Shown: positions 55,651 to 64,000 of the stretch, piece by piece
Layout of the letters: every line of letters begins with the position of its first letter
Position numbering within the stretch: position 1 is the stretch's first letter
Source: Christiangramia sp.
Lineage (GTDB): Bacteria; Bacteroidota; Bacteroidia; Flavobacteriales; Flavobacteriaceae
DNA: 64,000 nt
Direction of reading: 5' to 3'
Assembly (NCBI RefSeq): GCF_029937855.1
Contig: NZ_JAPYPC010000004.1
Location: forward strand, 1 to 64,000
Notes under the pieces: model-generated
What the model saw: the letters and a program-made list of their open reading frames with translations, nothing else
What the model was told of the DNA's origin: nothing
The model's database searches: none
Position numbers and translations under genes: made by a program

Positions 55651-56192
55651 AAAATGTAGGGTTTTTAATAATTATTTTATTGATTTCTTCGGCAGTTTTG
55701 GCGCAGGAGAAACAGGAAAAGATTAGATGGCAGCAGGATAGGCCTTTGACCTGGAAAGATTTTAAAGCTTTGCCAGATGATTCAAATTCTTATTCTGCAA
55801 ATACCAATTCCGGGATTAGTTATACCTGGAGTTACAGCACTTCTTCCGGAACGCCGATTTTAGAGCACGAAGTATTTAGCAATTTTTACCCCCAACTTTC
55901 CTGGGTTAAAGAAATAGAAAACGAACAATATCTCCTGGCTCATGAACAATTGCATTTTGATATTTCTGAATTACATGCCCGCAAGCTTAGAAAAGCCCTG
56001 GAGCAATATGAGATTGGTCGAAATATTCGACAGGACTTAAAACGTATTTATCAAAAAATTGAAGCAGAAAGAACTGCCATGCAAAATAAGTTTGATAAAG
56101 AAACTTCCCATAGTGAATTTAGGGAAGCCGAAATTAAGTGGCGAAAATTTATTCAGCAGGAACTAAAAAAATTACAGCAATATTCAAGCTAA
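55647..56192 (+). CDS. DUF922 family protein, putative secreted metalloprotease
   Basis: 181 residues. Signal peptide (MKNVGFLIIILLISSAVLA), then a DUF922 domain: RPLTWKDFKALPDDSNSYSANTNSGISYTW and the zincin-like motif HEQLHFD (about residues 94-100). The HExxH motif suggests zinc hydrolase activity; the substrate is unknown. It overlaps the OsmC stop by 4 bp (ATGA) and is convergent with the nitronate monooxygenase gene, with a 4-bp overlap. Confidence 0.82.
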   Translation: MKNVGFLIIILLISSAVLAQEKQEKIRWQQDRPLTWKDFKALPDDSNSYSANTNSGISYTWSYSTSSGTPILEHEVFSNFYPQLSWVKEIENEQYLLAHEQLHFDISELHARKLRKALEQYEIGRNIRQDLKRIYQKIEAERTAMQNKFDKETSHSEFREAEIKWRKFIQQELKKLQQYSS

Positions 56193-57136
56193 AGTTGAGC
56201 TGCTTCTTTTTTTGCCGAATCAAATTCAGAGATTATTTCTCTAACGATATCGGCAGCAGGTTTAATTTCATGAATAAGGCCTGAAATTTGTCCAATTTCA
56301 AGTTCGCCTTCTTCCAGATCACCTTCAAACATCCCTTTTTTTGCCCTGGCGCGTCCTAATAATTCAATGAGTTCCTGTTTACCGGGTGATTTTGTATAGA
56401 GTTCCTGCACATCTTCATAGAATTTATTTTTAAGTAACCGCACTGGAGCAAGTTCCTTCAGGGTTAAAACGGTATCACCCTCTTTGGCATTTACCACCAT
56501 TTCTTTGAAATTCGGATGGGAAGAAGCTTCTGGTGTGGCTACAAATCGGCTGCCAATTTGAACAGCATCTGCGCCAAGTACCATAGCTGCAAGCATTCCT
56601 TTTCCTGTTGCAATACCGCCAGCAGCGATTAAAGGAATAGAAATCTTTTCCTTGACCATAGGAATCAGTGTAAAAGTAGTAGTCTCATCCCTACCGTTAT
56701 GGCCCCCGGCTTCAAAACCTTCAGCTACCACGGCATCTACTCCGGCTTCTTCAGATTTTATCGCAAATTTCACACTGCTTACCACATGAACCACTTTTAT
56801 TCCGTGCTCTTGCAGGTGTCTGGTCCAGGTTTTTGGATTTCCGGCAGAGGTAAATACGATCTTAACCCCTTCTTCAACGATAATTTCCATGATCTTATCA
56901 ATTTCAGGATATAGCATGGGAACGTTTACAGCGAAAGATTTATCGGTAGCTTTCTTACATTTTTGAATATGTTCTCTTAAAATATCGGGGTACATAGAAC
57001 CTGAACCAATTATTCCCAATCCGCCGGCATTGGAAACGGCACTGGCTAATTTCCATCCGCTGGCCCAGATCATTCCGGCCTGGATCAAAGGATATTTTAT
57101 ATTGAAAAGTTGTGTGATTCTATTTGTGTTTGCCAT
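56189..57136 (-). CDS. Nitronate monooxygenase / NPD family FMN enzyme
   Basis: 315 residues. FMN-binding TIM barrel: IKYPLIQAGMIWASGWKLASAVSNAGGLGIIGSGS at the N-terminus, VVAEGFEAGGHNGRDETTTFTLIPMV, IPLIAAGGIATGKGMLAAMVLGADAVQIGSRFVATPEAS and later SGLIHEI. Members oxidise alkyl nitronates, and others serve as FabK-like enoyl reductases; the specific activity is not clear. It starts on the last base of the subtilase stop (TAATG), indicating coupling. Confidence 0.88.
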   Translation of the reverse strand: MANTNRITQLFNIKYPLIQAGMIWASGWKLASAVSNAGGLGIIGSGSMYPDILREHIQKCKKATDKSFAVNVPMLYPEIDKIMEIIVEEGVKIVFTSAGNPKTWTRHLQEHGIKVVHVVSSVKFAIKSEEAGVDAVVAEGFEAGGHNGRDETTTFTLIPMVKEKISIPLIAAGGIATGKGMLAAMVLGADAVQIGSRFVATPEASSHPNFKEMVVNAKEGDTVLTLKELAPVRLLKNKFYEDVQELYTKSPGKQELIELLGRARAKKGMFEGDLEEGELEIGQISGLIHEIKPAADIVREIISEFDSAKKEAAQL

Positions 57137-58731
57137 TATTTTTTAATGATAAGAAAAGATTGTCTTGAATTATTCTGTTCAAACATAATAATATAAATTC
57201 CTCTGGAAAAACCTGAAAGGTCTATTTTATCTTCCCTCTGCTCTTGTTGTAAAAGAACCTGCCCCAGCGTATTGAATAAAGTGATTTTATAGGCTAAATT
57301 CCCTGGATTGTTAAATCTTAAATTGTTAACCACAGGATTTTGATAAAGAAACAATTCTTCGGAAATTTCTTTATCTTCAAGTACCTGTAATAAGGCATCC
57401 TGAAAATTGGGAATCCCATACCCAAGTTGAGTCGTTGGATTAGTAAATAAACTTGAAAATTTCCTTACCAGTTGCATTACTTCAGTATTGCTAAGAGAAG
57501 GATCTGCCTGCCAAAAACTGGCCACCGAACCGGCAAGGATAGGGGAGGCAAAGGAAGTTCCGCTTACCTGTACCAAATTATCAAACTCATCTATCGCCAC
57601 TATTTCCAATCCCTGGGCGGCCACATCTGGTTTTACCCGACCATCTGCTGAAGGTCCGGGTGAACTAAAGGGAGCATAATTTCTGTTCCTGTCTACAGCG
57701 CCAACAGAAAGTACATTGGCATCTGCAGGGGCACCAATAATTTTAAAATACTCCTCATTTCCGCGGTTTCCGGCTGAGGTTACCACTAGCAAACCTTTTT
57801 CTGTAGCAATAGTTGCTCCCCTGGATATAAAAGTTGTTTCTCCATCCATATCTTCAGGAGTGTAGCTATAATCTGGATCGTCAAATAAAGTGTAGCCCAA
57901 CGAAGTATTGATAAGATCTACACCCAGACTATCGGCCCTTTCCGCAGCTTCCACCCAATAGGACTCTTCCACAGGAGTCTCTGTTGCTTCAATTTCTGTA
58001 CGGAATAGATAATAGGAGGCATCGGGTGCTGTCCCCGCATAGCTACCTTCAATAAAACCAGCCATATTAGAGAGTACCAGCGTGCCGTGGTTGCTCAATT
58101 CAGGGTTATTAAAATCTGTAGATCTATTAGGAAAATCATAACCTCCCAGAAGTTTTCCGTTAGATCGCAACCTATTAAAAGCCTGCATGGTTCTTACATT
58201 GGGAAAACCAGCATCCATAACCGCAATGCTTATTCCTTCACCGGTAAAATCATTTTCATGGAGATAATCGGTGTTTAGCATTTCGGTTTGATTCAAAGCC
58301 TGGCCGTAGCTGAAATCAATATTGGTTTCTAATTTATTCTCTTTTATTTTCTTTTCAGAAGAAGATCTTGTATTTAAATTATCATTGGCAAATTCTATTT
58401 TCAAAACAAATTCGAACATCCCAAGTTTTGAAATTTCCTCAGCTGGGCCAATCACATGCACGCAATTCATCCATTTAGATTTAGCTTTTATTGAAATGTT
58501 TTCCTCAGATTTAATACGCGAAATATAATCTTCATTTACCGGAACGTCCCTTTCATCTATTGGTGTTCCTCGAAGGGATTTCCGCTGAATAGCTTTTACA
58601 CTTAAAATGCTGGAGGGATTCGCCAAAGCCTGCTGAAGATTCGGCTTGTCTTTAAAATATACCCATGCGTGTTCTTCCTGTGAATAGGAAAAACAGGTCA
58701 CAAGGAAAAAAATCAATAGTAGATTTTTCAT
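57136..58731 (-). CDS. S8 subtilase with type IX secretion C-terminal tail
   Basis: 531 residues. Signal peptide (MKNLLLIFFLVTCFSYSQ), a propeptide-like region to about 150, and a subtilisin domain with catalytic Asp173 (ISIAVMDAGF), His215 (SNHGTLV), oxyanion Asn322 (TSAGNRGN) and Ser393 (SGTSFASPI). The last 70 residues are a type A T9SS sorting domain (LFLYQNPVVNNLRF... ITLFNTLGQVLLQ... FSRGIYIIMFE... FLIIKK), meaning export across the outer membrane by the gliding/T9SS machinery. It shares a unit with mnmA upstream and the nitronate monooxygenase downstream. Confidence 0.94.
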   Translation of the reverse strand: MKNLLLIFFLVTCFSYSQEEHAWVYFKDKPNLQQALANPSSILSVKAIQRKSLRGTPIDERDVPVNEDYISRIKSEENISIKAKSKWMNCVHVIGPAEEISKLGMFEFVLKIEFANDNLNTRSSSEKKIKENKLETNIDFSYGQALNQTEMLNTDYLHENDFTGEGISIAVMDAGFPNVRTMQAFNRLRSNGKLLGGYDFPNRSTDFNNPELSNHGTLVLSNMAGFIEGSYAGTAPDASYYLFRTEIEATETPVEESYWVEAAERADSLGVDLINTSLGYTLFDDPDYSYTPEDMDGETTFISRGATIATEKGLLVVTSAGNRGNEEYFKIIGAPADANVLSVGAVDRNRNYAPFSSPGPSADGRVKPDVAAQGLEIVAIDEFDNLVQVSGTSFASPILAGSVASFWQADPSLSNTEVMQLVRKFSSLFTNPTTQLGYGIPNFQDALLQVLEDKEISEELFLYQNPVVNNLRFNNPGNLAYKITLFNTLGQVLLQQEQREDKIDLSGFSRGIYIIMFEQNNSRQSFLIIKK

Positions 58732-58753
58732 GAAAGGGTGCTAAAACTTCAAT

Positions 58754-59941
58754 TTACGAAATAACTCCAGAACCGAGTAGTTCTTCATTTTTATACCAGG
58801 CTACGAATTGTCCTTCGGTGATAGATGCCTGTGGTTCATCAAAAATCACGTACATACCATTTTCAGTTTGATGTAGTGTAGCATCCTGTAGCGGCTGGCG
58901 ATATCTTATACGAGCTTTAAGCCTCAATTCCTCGTCATTTTCAATGGCAAGATCTTTCCGAACCCAATGGACTTCATCCTGGGCTATAAAAAGTCCCTGC
59001 CTGTAAATCCCTGGATGATCTTTCCCCTGCCCGGTATAGATAACGTTTTCTTCAACATCGGTATCTATTACAAATAAAGGCTCCGGGGTACCTCCAACCG
59101 CAAGACCTTTACGCTGACCTTTGGTAAAATAGTGCGCACCCTGGTGTTTTCCCACGATCTTACCATCCTTAAGGCGGTAATTGAATTTTTTAGAGAGATG
59201 TTTTAATTGCTCAATTTTTGTATTGAAATTAATATCTTCTTCTAAAAAAGTGTCGTTTTTTGCCGGGACTTCCACGATCACTCCTTCTTTCGGCTTTAAT
59301 TTCTGCTGAAGAAATTCTGGGAGTCTTACTTTACCAATAAAGCATAATCCTTGCGAATCTTTCTTTTCTGCAGTTACAAGATTTTGTTCCGAAGCTATCT
59401 TTCTAACTTCAGATTTTTGTAGTTCGCCAATAGGGAAAAGGGTCCTGGAAAGCTGCTCCTGAGTTAACTGACAAAGAAAATAAGATTGGTCTTTGTTAGT
59501 GTCTTTTCCTGAAAGTAACTGGTAAATAGTTTCCCCATCCTTCTCGAATTCTCCTTTTCGGCAATAATGACCGGTCGCCACATAATCGGCTCCAAGGGAG
59601 AGGGCGATTTTCATAAAAACGTCGAACTTTATTTCCCGGTTGCAAAGCACGTCGGGATTTGGGGTTCGTCCTTTTTCGTATTCATTGAACATATAATCTA
59701 CGATACGCTCTTTATACTGTTCACTGAGATCTACCGTTTGAAATGGGATACCAAGTTTATCGGCCACCATCATGGCATCGTTGCTATCGTCTAACCAGGG
59801 ACATTCGTCTGAAATGGTCACAGAATCATCATGCCAGTTCTTCATAAAAAGACCAATCACCTCATAGCCCTGCTCCTTTAAAAGATAAGCTGAAACACTT
59901 GAATCTACACCTCCGGATAAACCAACAACCACTTTTTTCAT
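58754..59941 (-). CDS. mnmA: tRNA-specific 2-thiouridylase MnmA
   Basis: 395 residues. PP-loop SGGVDSS at 9-15, the catalytic Cys100 in [12 protein letters not shown] and second Cys200 in [10 protein letters not shown], and the C-terminal beta-barrel. It thiolates U34 of Lys, Glu and Gln tRNAs. A -7 box TAATTTTG (minus strand, 59996-60003) precedes the start, with a leader of about 50 nt that contains a 6-bp hairpin (AACCGA...TCGGTT, 59968-59987). Downstream genes are 22 bp away and thus likely in the same operon. Confidence 0.96.
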   Translation of the reverse strand: MKKVVVGLSGGVDSSVSAYLLKEQGYEVIGLFMKNWHDDSVTISDECPWLDDSNDAMMVADKLGIPFQTVDLSEQYKERIVDYMFNEYEKGRTPNPDVLCNREIKFDVFMKIALSLGADYVATGHYCRKGEFEKDGETIYQLLSGKDTNKDQSYFLCQLTQEQLSRTLFPIGELQKSEVRKIASEQNLVTAEKKDSQGLCFIGKVRLPEFLQQKLKPKEGVIVEVPAKNDTFLEEDINFNTKIEQLKHLSKKFNYRLKDGKIVGKHQGAHYFTKGQRKGLAVGGTPEPLFVIDTDVEENVIYTGQGKDHPGIYRQGLFIAQDEVHWVRKDLAIENDEELRLKARIRYRQPLQDATLHQTENGMYVIFDEPQASITEGQFVAWYKNEELLGSGVIS

Positions 59942-59967
59942 TCCCTGTTATTTTATGCTTTTAGATA

Positions 59968-59987
59968 ACCGAAGAAAGAGTCGGTTA
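59968..59987 (-). promoter_or_regulatory. mnmA leader hairpin
   Basis: AACCGA / TCGGTT with an 8-nt loop, between the -7 box at 59996-60003 and the start codon. It could influence translation, but no known riboswitch or leader family is recognised. Confidence 0.3.
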
Positions 59988-59995
59988 AGCGGGCA

Positions 59996-60003
59996 CAAAA
60001 TTA
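59996..60003 (-). promoter_or_regulatory. Promoter -7 box for mnmA (TAATTTTG, minus strand)
   Basis: Exact TAnnTTTG match on the minus strand, 54 nt before the ATG. Confidence 0.6.
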
Positions 60004-60008
60004 CGAAA

Positions 60009-60036
60009 TAAAAAAAGGTGGCGAAAGCCACCTTTA
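60009..60036 (-). terminator. Rho-independent terminator of the lipocalin-like gene
   Basis: On the minus strand AAAGGTGGC / GCCACCTTT with a 4-nt loop is followed by TTTTATTT, about 20 nt after the stop at 60057. Confidence 0.85.
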
Positions 60037-60056
60037 AGTTTGATAAATAAGATCTT

Positions 60057-60449
60057 TTAGTTTCTTTGAAAAGTAAGGCTGGAAGCAGGAAAATCATTAG
60101 GTCTAAAAGTAAATCTATTGCCGTTAAACGCTACAGTTCCTGTAACTTCACCTAATTGAGGTACTTCAATAGTATATTGTGAATCTGAGGAACTGCTCCA
60201 GTTTCCGGTATCGGTTTCAGAAACGCATTCTCCTTCTACGGAAGAGAAAAACTCTGAAGATGCCGTATTATCTGCATTGAAAGTGATTGTAGATTGTCCT
60301 GTGCACTCGTTTACCGTGTATCCCGGAATGTTATTAGCTTCTACAAGCACCCAGGTTCCAACGATATCTCCCTCTTGCGTTGCATCATCGTCATCACTAC
60401 AAGACGTTAAAAGCGTAATCGATAATAATAAAATTAAGAACTTTTTCAT
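60057..60449 (-). CDS. Lipocalin-like lipoprotein
   Basis: 130 residues. Lipoprotein signal (MKKFLILLLSITLLTSC, Cys17), an acidic spacer (SDDDDATQEGD), then a short beta-barrel-like domain with the lipocalin-like opening IVGTWVLVEANNIPG and later STITFNADNTASSEFF, GNWSSSSDSQYTIEV and GNRFTFRP. Ligand unknown. The acidic residues directly after the lipid cysteine fit surface export signals seen in Bacteroidota. It has its own minus-strand promoter (TATATTTG, 60470-60477). Confidence 0.82.
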   Translation of the reverse strand: MKKFLILLLSITLLTSCSDDDDATQEGDIVGTWVLVEANNIPGYTVNECTGQSTITFNADNTASSEFFSSVEGECVSETDTGNWSSSSDSQYTIEVPQLGEVTGTVAFNGNRFTFRPNDFPASSLTFQRN

Positions 60450-60469
60450 AAGTATTTATTTAGGTTATT

Positions 60470-60477
60470 CAAATATA
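60470..60477 (-). promoter_or_regulatory. Promoter -7 box for lipocalin-like gene (TATATTTG, minus strand)
   Basis: Exact TAnnTTTG match, 20 nt before the ATG at 60449. Confidence 0.6.
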
Positions 60478-60483
60478 TCATTT

Positions 60484-61149
60484 TTAATAATCTTCTTCTC
60501 TTTCTAATTTTCCTTCTGAATAATATTTCCAGGTGCCGGATTTTCTGCCTTCAGTATAAGATCCTTCCATGAGTTTATCCCCAGTGGGAGTAAAATAAAG
60601 GGCGGCACCATGCAATTCTCCATCCTTATATTGTAGCTTTTTCGTCACCTGGCCATTATCAGCATAAATTAGACTTTCCCCATGCTTATTTCCGTTTTGA
60701 TAATTGGTTTTTTCGGCAAGCTCTCCGTTAGTGAAATAAGTCTTTTGAAGACCGTTTAAGGTGTCATTTTTATAAACTTCTGTCATCATGATACTATCAG
60801 ATTCCTGATGAAAATACAGCCATTTTCCTTCTCTTTTTTTATCAATCATCATCCCTTCACTAATCGCTTTGCCTTTTTGGGTGAAATAAGTGACCTTAAC
60901 CGAATCGCGATCTGATTCAAAATCCATTATGGCTGTGGGATGGTCATAAAATCCTTTTTTATAGAATTTAAATTCTCCGGTTTCTTGCCCATGATTAAAA
61001 TTTCCCTCAAATTTCGGTTTTGAGGTTCCTTCAAAATCCACTTGCCAGTAACCATGTCGATTACCTTCCTCATCGTACTGGTTTTTCTGAGCTTGAGTAT
61101 CTGTAAAGAATAATATAGATACAACTATATATAAATACTGTTTAATCAT
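60484..61149 (-). CDS. MORN-like repeat (YwqK-type) secreted protein
   Basis: 221 residues. Signal peptide (MIKQYLYIVVSILFFTDTQA), then about eight short repeats of the type G-x-W/x-x-Y...G....E: GYWQVDFEGTSKPKFEGNF, GEFKFYKKG, GKWLYFHQES, GLQKTYFTNGELAEKTNY, GESLIYADNGQVTKKLQY and GTWKYYSEGKLEREE. These variant MORN repeats are often annotated as YwqK 'antitoxin', but there is no toxin gene near and no reason to call it one here. It is most likely a cell-envelope protein of unknown role. Confidence 0.82.
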   Translation of the reverse strand: MIKQYLYIVVSILFFTDTQAQKNQYDEEGNRHGYWQVDFEGTSKPKFEGNFNHGQETGEFKFYKKGFYDHPTAIMDFESDRDSVKVTYFTQKGKAISEGMMIDKKREGKWLYFHQESDSIMMTEVYKNDTLNGLQKTYFTNGELAEKTNYQNGNKHGESLIYADNGQVTKKLQYKDGELHGAALYFTPTGDKLMEGSYTEGRKSGTWKYYSEGKLEREEDY

Positions 61150-61284
61150 ATTTTAATTAGACGGTATAATTAGCAAATTAACTAATTGGTTTTAGTTATT
61201 ATCAAAAATTAATCCACTAATAAAAACTCTGAAAAATAGAATTTATTTCAAAAAGTAAGTTCTGAAATAATAGTATAAAAAAAA

Positions 61285-61407
61285 GCTGTCTAAAAAGTTT
61301 TTATTTCGTCAAGCTGAACTTGCTTCAGCTTCTAATTGATTCGGATTTCAATTAGTTGAGATCCTGAAATAAATCCAGGATGACGTCTTTCTAACTTTTT
61401 AGACAGC
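61285..61407. repeat. 123-bp palindromic element with perfect 15-bp terminal inverted repeats (MITE-like)
   Basis: GCTGTCTAAAAAGTT at 61285-61299 is exactly reverse-complemented as AACTTTTTAGACAGC at 61393-61407. The core holds CGTCA...TGACG and AT-rich segments similar to other flavobacterial repeats (AATTGATTC, AATTAGTTGAG). No target-site duplication is obvious. On the minus strand the second terminal repeat is followed by a long T-run, so it may serve as terminator for yidC. No transposase gene is nearby. Confidence 0.75.
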
Positions 61408-61420
61408 CTCGTGCAGTAAA

Positions 61421-63271
61421 CTATTTCTTTTGTTTTTTCTGTTGTTCTTCAGCCTGTTCCATCATTTCCTGGAACTTTTTTGTAAACCTGTTCTGTTTCT
61501 TAGGCTTCTTTTTGTTTTCCTGAATTTTAGCATGAATCTTATCCTCATCGATAATCGCATATTTTATCACCAACATGATACCTATGGTAATCAGGTTAGA
61601 AGTGAAATAGTAAAGCGATAATCCACTGGCGTAGTTGTTGAAGAAAATCAACATTATAAGCGGTGAAAGATACATTAAGAACTTCATATTAGGCATTCCA
61701 GGTTGTTGATTAGCCTGCATGCTTTGCCCGGTGGTCATCATCATATAAATGAATATCGCCACGGAAGCTAATATTGGGAACAGACTCACATGGTCTCCAT
61801 AAAATGGAATGTGGAACGGCAATTCAGCAACCACATCATAACTGGAAAGATCATCTGCCCAAAGGAAACTTTTTTGTCTTAGCTGAAAAGCACTTGGGAA
61901 AAACTGAAATAAGGCATAGAAAACAGGAATCTGCATTAGTGCCGGCAAACATCCGCTCATAGGGCTGGCTCCCGCCTTACTATAAAGCTTCATTGTTTCC
62001 TGCTGCTTTTTCATCGCATTGTCCTTATACTTCTCATTAAGCTCATTGATCTCTGGTCTTAGGATCTTCATCTTCGCCTGGGAGAGATAAGATTTATAAG
62101 TAACTGGAGAAAGTACAATTCTCACTACAATGGTCATTGCGATAATTGCTAGTCCGTAGCTTGGAAGTACTCCGGCAAGAAATGCAAAGAATGGAATGAA
62201 AAGATATTTATTGATCCATCCAAAAATTCCCCATCCTAAGGGGATAATTTCATCAAGGTTACGATCGTAATCATTCAGGATCTTATAATCTGAAGGACCG
62301 TAGTACCAATTCATACTATAGTTTAATTCCCCTGCTTTCAATTCTAAAGGAATAGTTGATGCGAATGTTTTGGTAAATACAGTGTCTACTTCTTCATCTT
62401 CCACCAGATCTACTACTTCGAAACTACTGGTCTTGAAGGGATTATCGGTTAAAAGAATAGAAGAGAAAAAGTGTTGTCTATAGGCGATATAACTAACATC
62501 CTCATCTTCATCCTCGCCGTTGGTCACACTATCATCATCACCGCCATCATATTCATAGATAAGGTCGGTGTATCTATTTTCATAGGAGATACTTTTTGCG
62601 TGACGATATCCCTTAAGTTTCCAGTCCAGAGTAGGGGTGTTGCCAGAATTTAAAACACCGGTTAATCCCTGGGAACGTATGCTGAAATCCAGCATATATT
62701 CTCCCGGACGCATGGCATAGCGATATTCCAGATATTCATCTTCTGAAACCTTTAATTTCATCGAGAGGATCTGGTTGCCATTATGTTCAGTAAGTTCCGG
62801 TTCAAAGAATAAATTTTCAGTATTTAAAGACCTACCATCGGTAGTGCTGAAGTTCATGTTAAAAGATGCATTTCCATCTTTAATTAGGTAAACCGGAATG
62901 GAATCGAAAGTCTTGAAATTCTTTAGGCGTGCTTCTTCTATATAACCACCTTTGTTGGCAATCTTTAATTCCAACACATCATTAGAAATGGTGGTGGTTC
63001 CTCCCTTGGCTGAAGAAAGAGTTTCTGAATAACCAAATGCCCCTAATCGTCGTTGAGCATCTACAAGCGCCGTAGAATCATTAGCGGTACTTTTTTGTGG
63101 TGCTTCTGAAGTTTGCTGATTTTCAGAAGGCGTTGTTTCAACCTGTTCAGTAGTAATATTATCTTCTGTTGGAGTTTCTTCAGGCGTATTATTGTAGAGC
63201 ATCCATAAAAGAATCCCTCCAATAAGAATAAATCCAATGATAGATTGAATATCTATTTTCTTTTCTTCCAT
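61421..63271 (-). CDS. yidC: Membrane protein insertase YidC
   Basis: 616 residues. N-terminal signal anchor (IDIQSIIGFILIGGILLWMLY), a large periplasmic beta domain (about 80-350), then the conserved insertase region with YGLAIIAMTIVVRIVLSPVTYKSY, GCLPALMQIPVFYALFQFFPSAF and FNNYASGLSLYYFTSNLITI, followed by a Lys-rich tail. It inserts inner-membrane proteins, with or without the Sec translocon. It follows pyrG by 45 bp, a pairing common in Bacteroidota. Confidence 0.97.
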   Translation of the reverse strand: MEEKKIDIQSIIGFILIGGILLWMLYNNTPEETPTEDNITTEQVETTPSENQQTSEAPQKSTANDSTALVDAQRRLGAFGYSETLSSAKGGTTTISNDVLELKIANKGGYIEEARLKNFKTFDSIPVYLIKDGNASFNMNFSTTDGRSLNTENLFFEPELTEHNGNQILSMKLKVSEDEYLEYRYAMRPGEYMLDFSIRSQGLTGVLNSGNTPTLDWKLKGYRHAKSISYENRYTDLIYEYDGGDDDSVTNGEDEDEDVSYIAYRQHFFSSILLTDNPFKTSSFEVVDLVEDEEVDTVFTKTFASTIPLELKAGELNYSMNWYYGPSDYKILNDYDRNLDEIIPLGWGIFGWINKYLFIPFFAFLAGVLPSYGLAIIAMTIVVRIVLSPVTYKSYLSQAKMKILRPEINELNEKYKDNAMKKQQETMKLYSKAGASPMSGCLPALMQIPVFYALFQFFPSAFQLRQKSFLWADDLSSYDVVAELPFHIPFYGDHVSLFPILASVAIFIYMMMTTGQSMQANQQPGMPNMKFLMYLSPLIMLIFFNNYASGLSLYYFTSNLITIGIMLVIKYAIIDEDKIHAKIQENKKKPKKQNRFTKKFQEMMEQAEEQQKKQKK

Positions 63272-63316
63272 TATTTAGTTTTGCTTAATCTTCCATGGTC
63301 AAAAAAATGACCAATT

Positions 63317-64000
63317 TTATTTCTGTGCCATCTTGGCATTTTTCTGTTTTATGGAATGTTCGTGTGCAGCTTTCACAAAAGAAACAAAAAGAGGATGTGG
63401 GCTGGCCACAGTACTCTTATATTCCGGGTGATATTGAACCCCTACAAACCATGGGTGGTCTTTTAACTCAATGATCTCTACCAGTCCGGTTTCAGGATTA
63501 ATCCCGGTACTTTTCATTCCGGCATTTTCCAATTGCTCTTTATATTTATTATTGTATTCGTAGCGATGGCGATGACGTTCCTTTATCTTATCCTGCCCAT
63601 ATACCTTTTGGATAATAGAATCATCAACTAATTCGCAATCCCAGGCACCAAGACGCATGGTCCCACCTTTATGGGTTACTTCCTTTTGTGCCTCCATCAG
63701 GTCTATCACCGGATGTTTGGTTTCCGAATCCATTTCAGTAGAATTAGCTCCTTTTAACTGAAGTACATTACGAGCAAATTCTATTACCGCCATTTGCATT
63801 CCCAGACATATTCCTAAAAATGGTAAATCGTTTTCACGAGCGTATCGAACCGCATCGATCTTTCCTTCAATTCCTCTTTCGCCGAATCCGGGTGCTACAA
63901 GTACTCCGTCAAGATGGCTTATTTTATTATGAATAGTACTGTCATTAATAAATTCTGAATGGATATATTCCACATTTACAGATACTTCATTCTCTGCGCC
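63317..64000 (-). CDS. pyrG: CTP synthase, C-terminal part (5' end beyond window)
   Basis: The reading frame is open to the window edge with no start, so it is the C-terminal 227 residues. A GTG at 63973 is not the start, because the upstream codons continue the same protein. It is the glutaminase domain: VAPGFGERGIEGKIDAVRYARENDLPFLGICLGMQMAVIEFARNVL with the nucleophile Cys in LGICLGMQ, and HPWFVGVQYHPEYKS with the His and Glu of the triad. It makes CTP from UTP using glutamine. It ends upstream of yidC. Confidence 0.96.
   Translation of the reverse strand, partial: GAENEVSVNVEYIHSEFINDSTIHNKISHLDGVLVAPGFGERGIEGKIDAVRYARENDLPFLGICLGMQMAVIEFARNVLQLKGANSTEMDSETKHPVIDLMEAQKEVTHKGGTMRLGAWDCELVDDSIIQKVYGQDKIKERHRHRYEYNNKYKEQLENAGMKSTGINPETGLVEIIELKDHPWFVGVQYHPEYKSTVASPHPLFVSFVKAAHEHSIKQKNAKMAQK

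Noticed and set aside
60484-61149. Toxin-antitoxin system interpretation of the YwqK-like protein
   Set aside because: It has a signal peptide and MORN-like repeats, and no toxin partner lies nearby.

Overview
The window looks like chromosomal DNA from a marine-type Flavobacteriaceae (Bacteroidota), close to Gramella/Christiangramia; that genus guess is from memory of gene order and protein flavour, not from a search. Supporting signs are AT-rich sequence, the Bacteroidota promoter -7 box TAnnTTTG in front of many genes, almost no Shine-Dalgarno sites, lineage-specific families (DUF5606, DUF5686, DUF4295, DUF6503-like), a type IX secretion C-terminal tail on a subtilase, and bacillithiol genes (bshC, ytxJ).

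Layout. 1-3 kb: end of a surface-glycan block (TagF-like glycerophosphotransferase, cut by the window edge, and a GT9 glycosyltransferase), then dapD. 3-5 kb: ruvX, a four-helix-bundle (S23/IVS-type) gene, def and DUF5606. 5-11 kb: DUF5686 outer-membrane protein, smpB, a lipoprotein, a histidine phosphatase with a phytase-like lipoprotein, CsbD. 11-17 kb: clpB, ytxJ, fahA, glyA. 17-25 kb: thioesterase and glutaminyl cyclase, the SRP RNA, an SDR, transaldolase-like fsa, a thioredoxin-fold lipoprotein lacking its cysteines, an ABC-F ATPase and a methyltransferase. 25-34 kb: CoA-binding protein, SSS symporter, recR, a 2-oxoacid dehydrogenase E2, then a compact run of exonuclease, CarboxypepD-like protein, FAH-family hydrolase, Hpt protein and cinA, followed by rpmB-rpmG-DUF4295. 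34-42.6 kb: ftsY, amidase, rimO, class I aldolase, erythromycin-esterase-like protein, DUF2459, TVP38. 42.8-48.2 kb: a two-gene secreted metalloprotease operon (M14 then M16). 48-56 kb: bshC, PLP decarboxylase, guaA, LysM-PBP1 fusion, OsmC, DUF922. 56-64 kb, minus strand: mnmA, T9SS subtilase, nitronate monooxygenase; a lipocalin-like lipoprotein; a MORN-like repeat protein; yidC and the 3' part of pyrG.

This is mostly a core-genome region. I found no CRISPR array, prophage, intact insertion sequence, tRNA, rRNA or defence island. Points worth a second look are small-scale: a 123-bp element with perfect 15-bp terminal inverted repeats after yidC, other dispersed palindromic repeats, an ABC-F protein with one intact and one fully degenerate composite ATP site, a thioredoxin-fold protein with D-x-P-A in place of C-x-P-C, a 29-residue membrane micro-ORF, an unexplained promoter-led leader before rpmB, an orphan 11-bp hairpin, a 14-bp palindrome at a methyltransferase start, a frameshifted gene remnant beside the aldolase gene, and promoters so close to start codons that near-leaderless mRNAs are expected. 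The TTG inside TAnnTTTG also creates false upstream starts for several genes; starts here were corrected for that.
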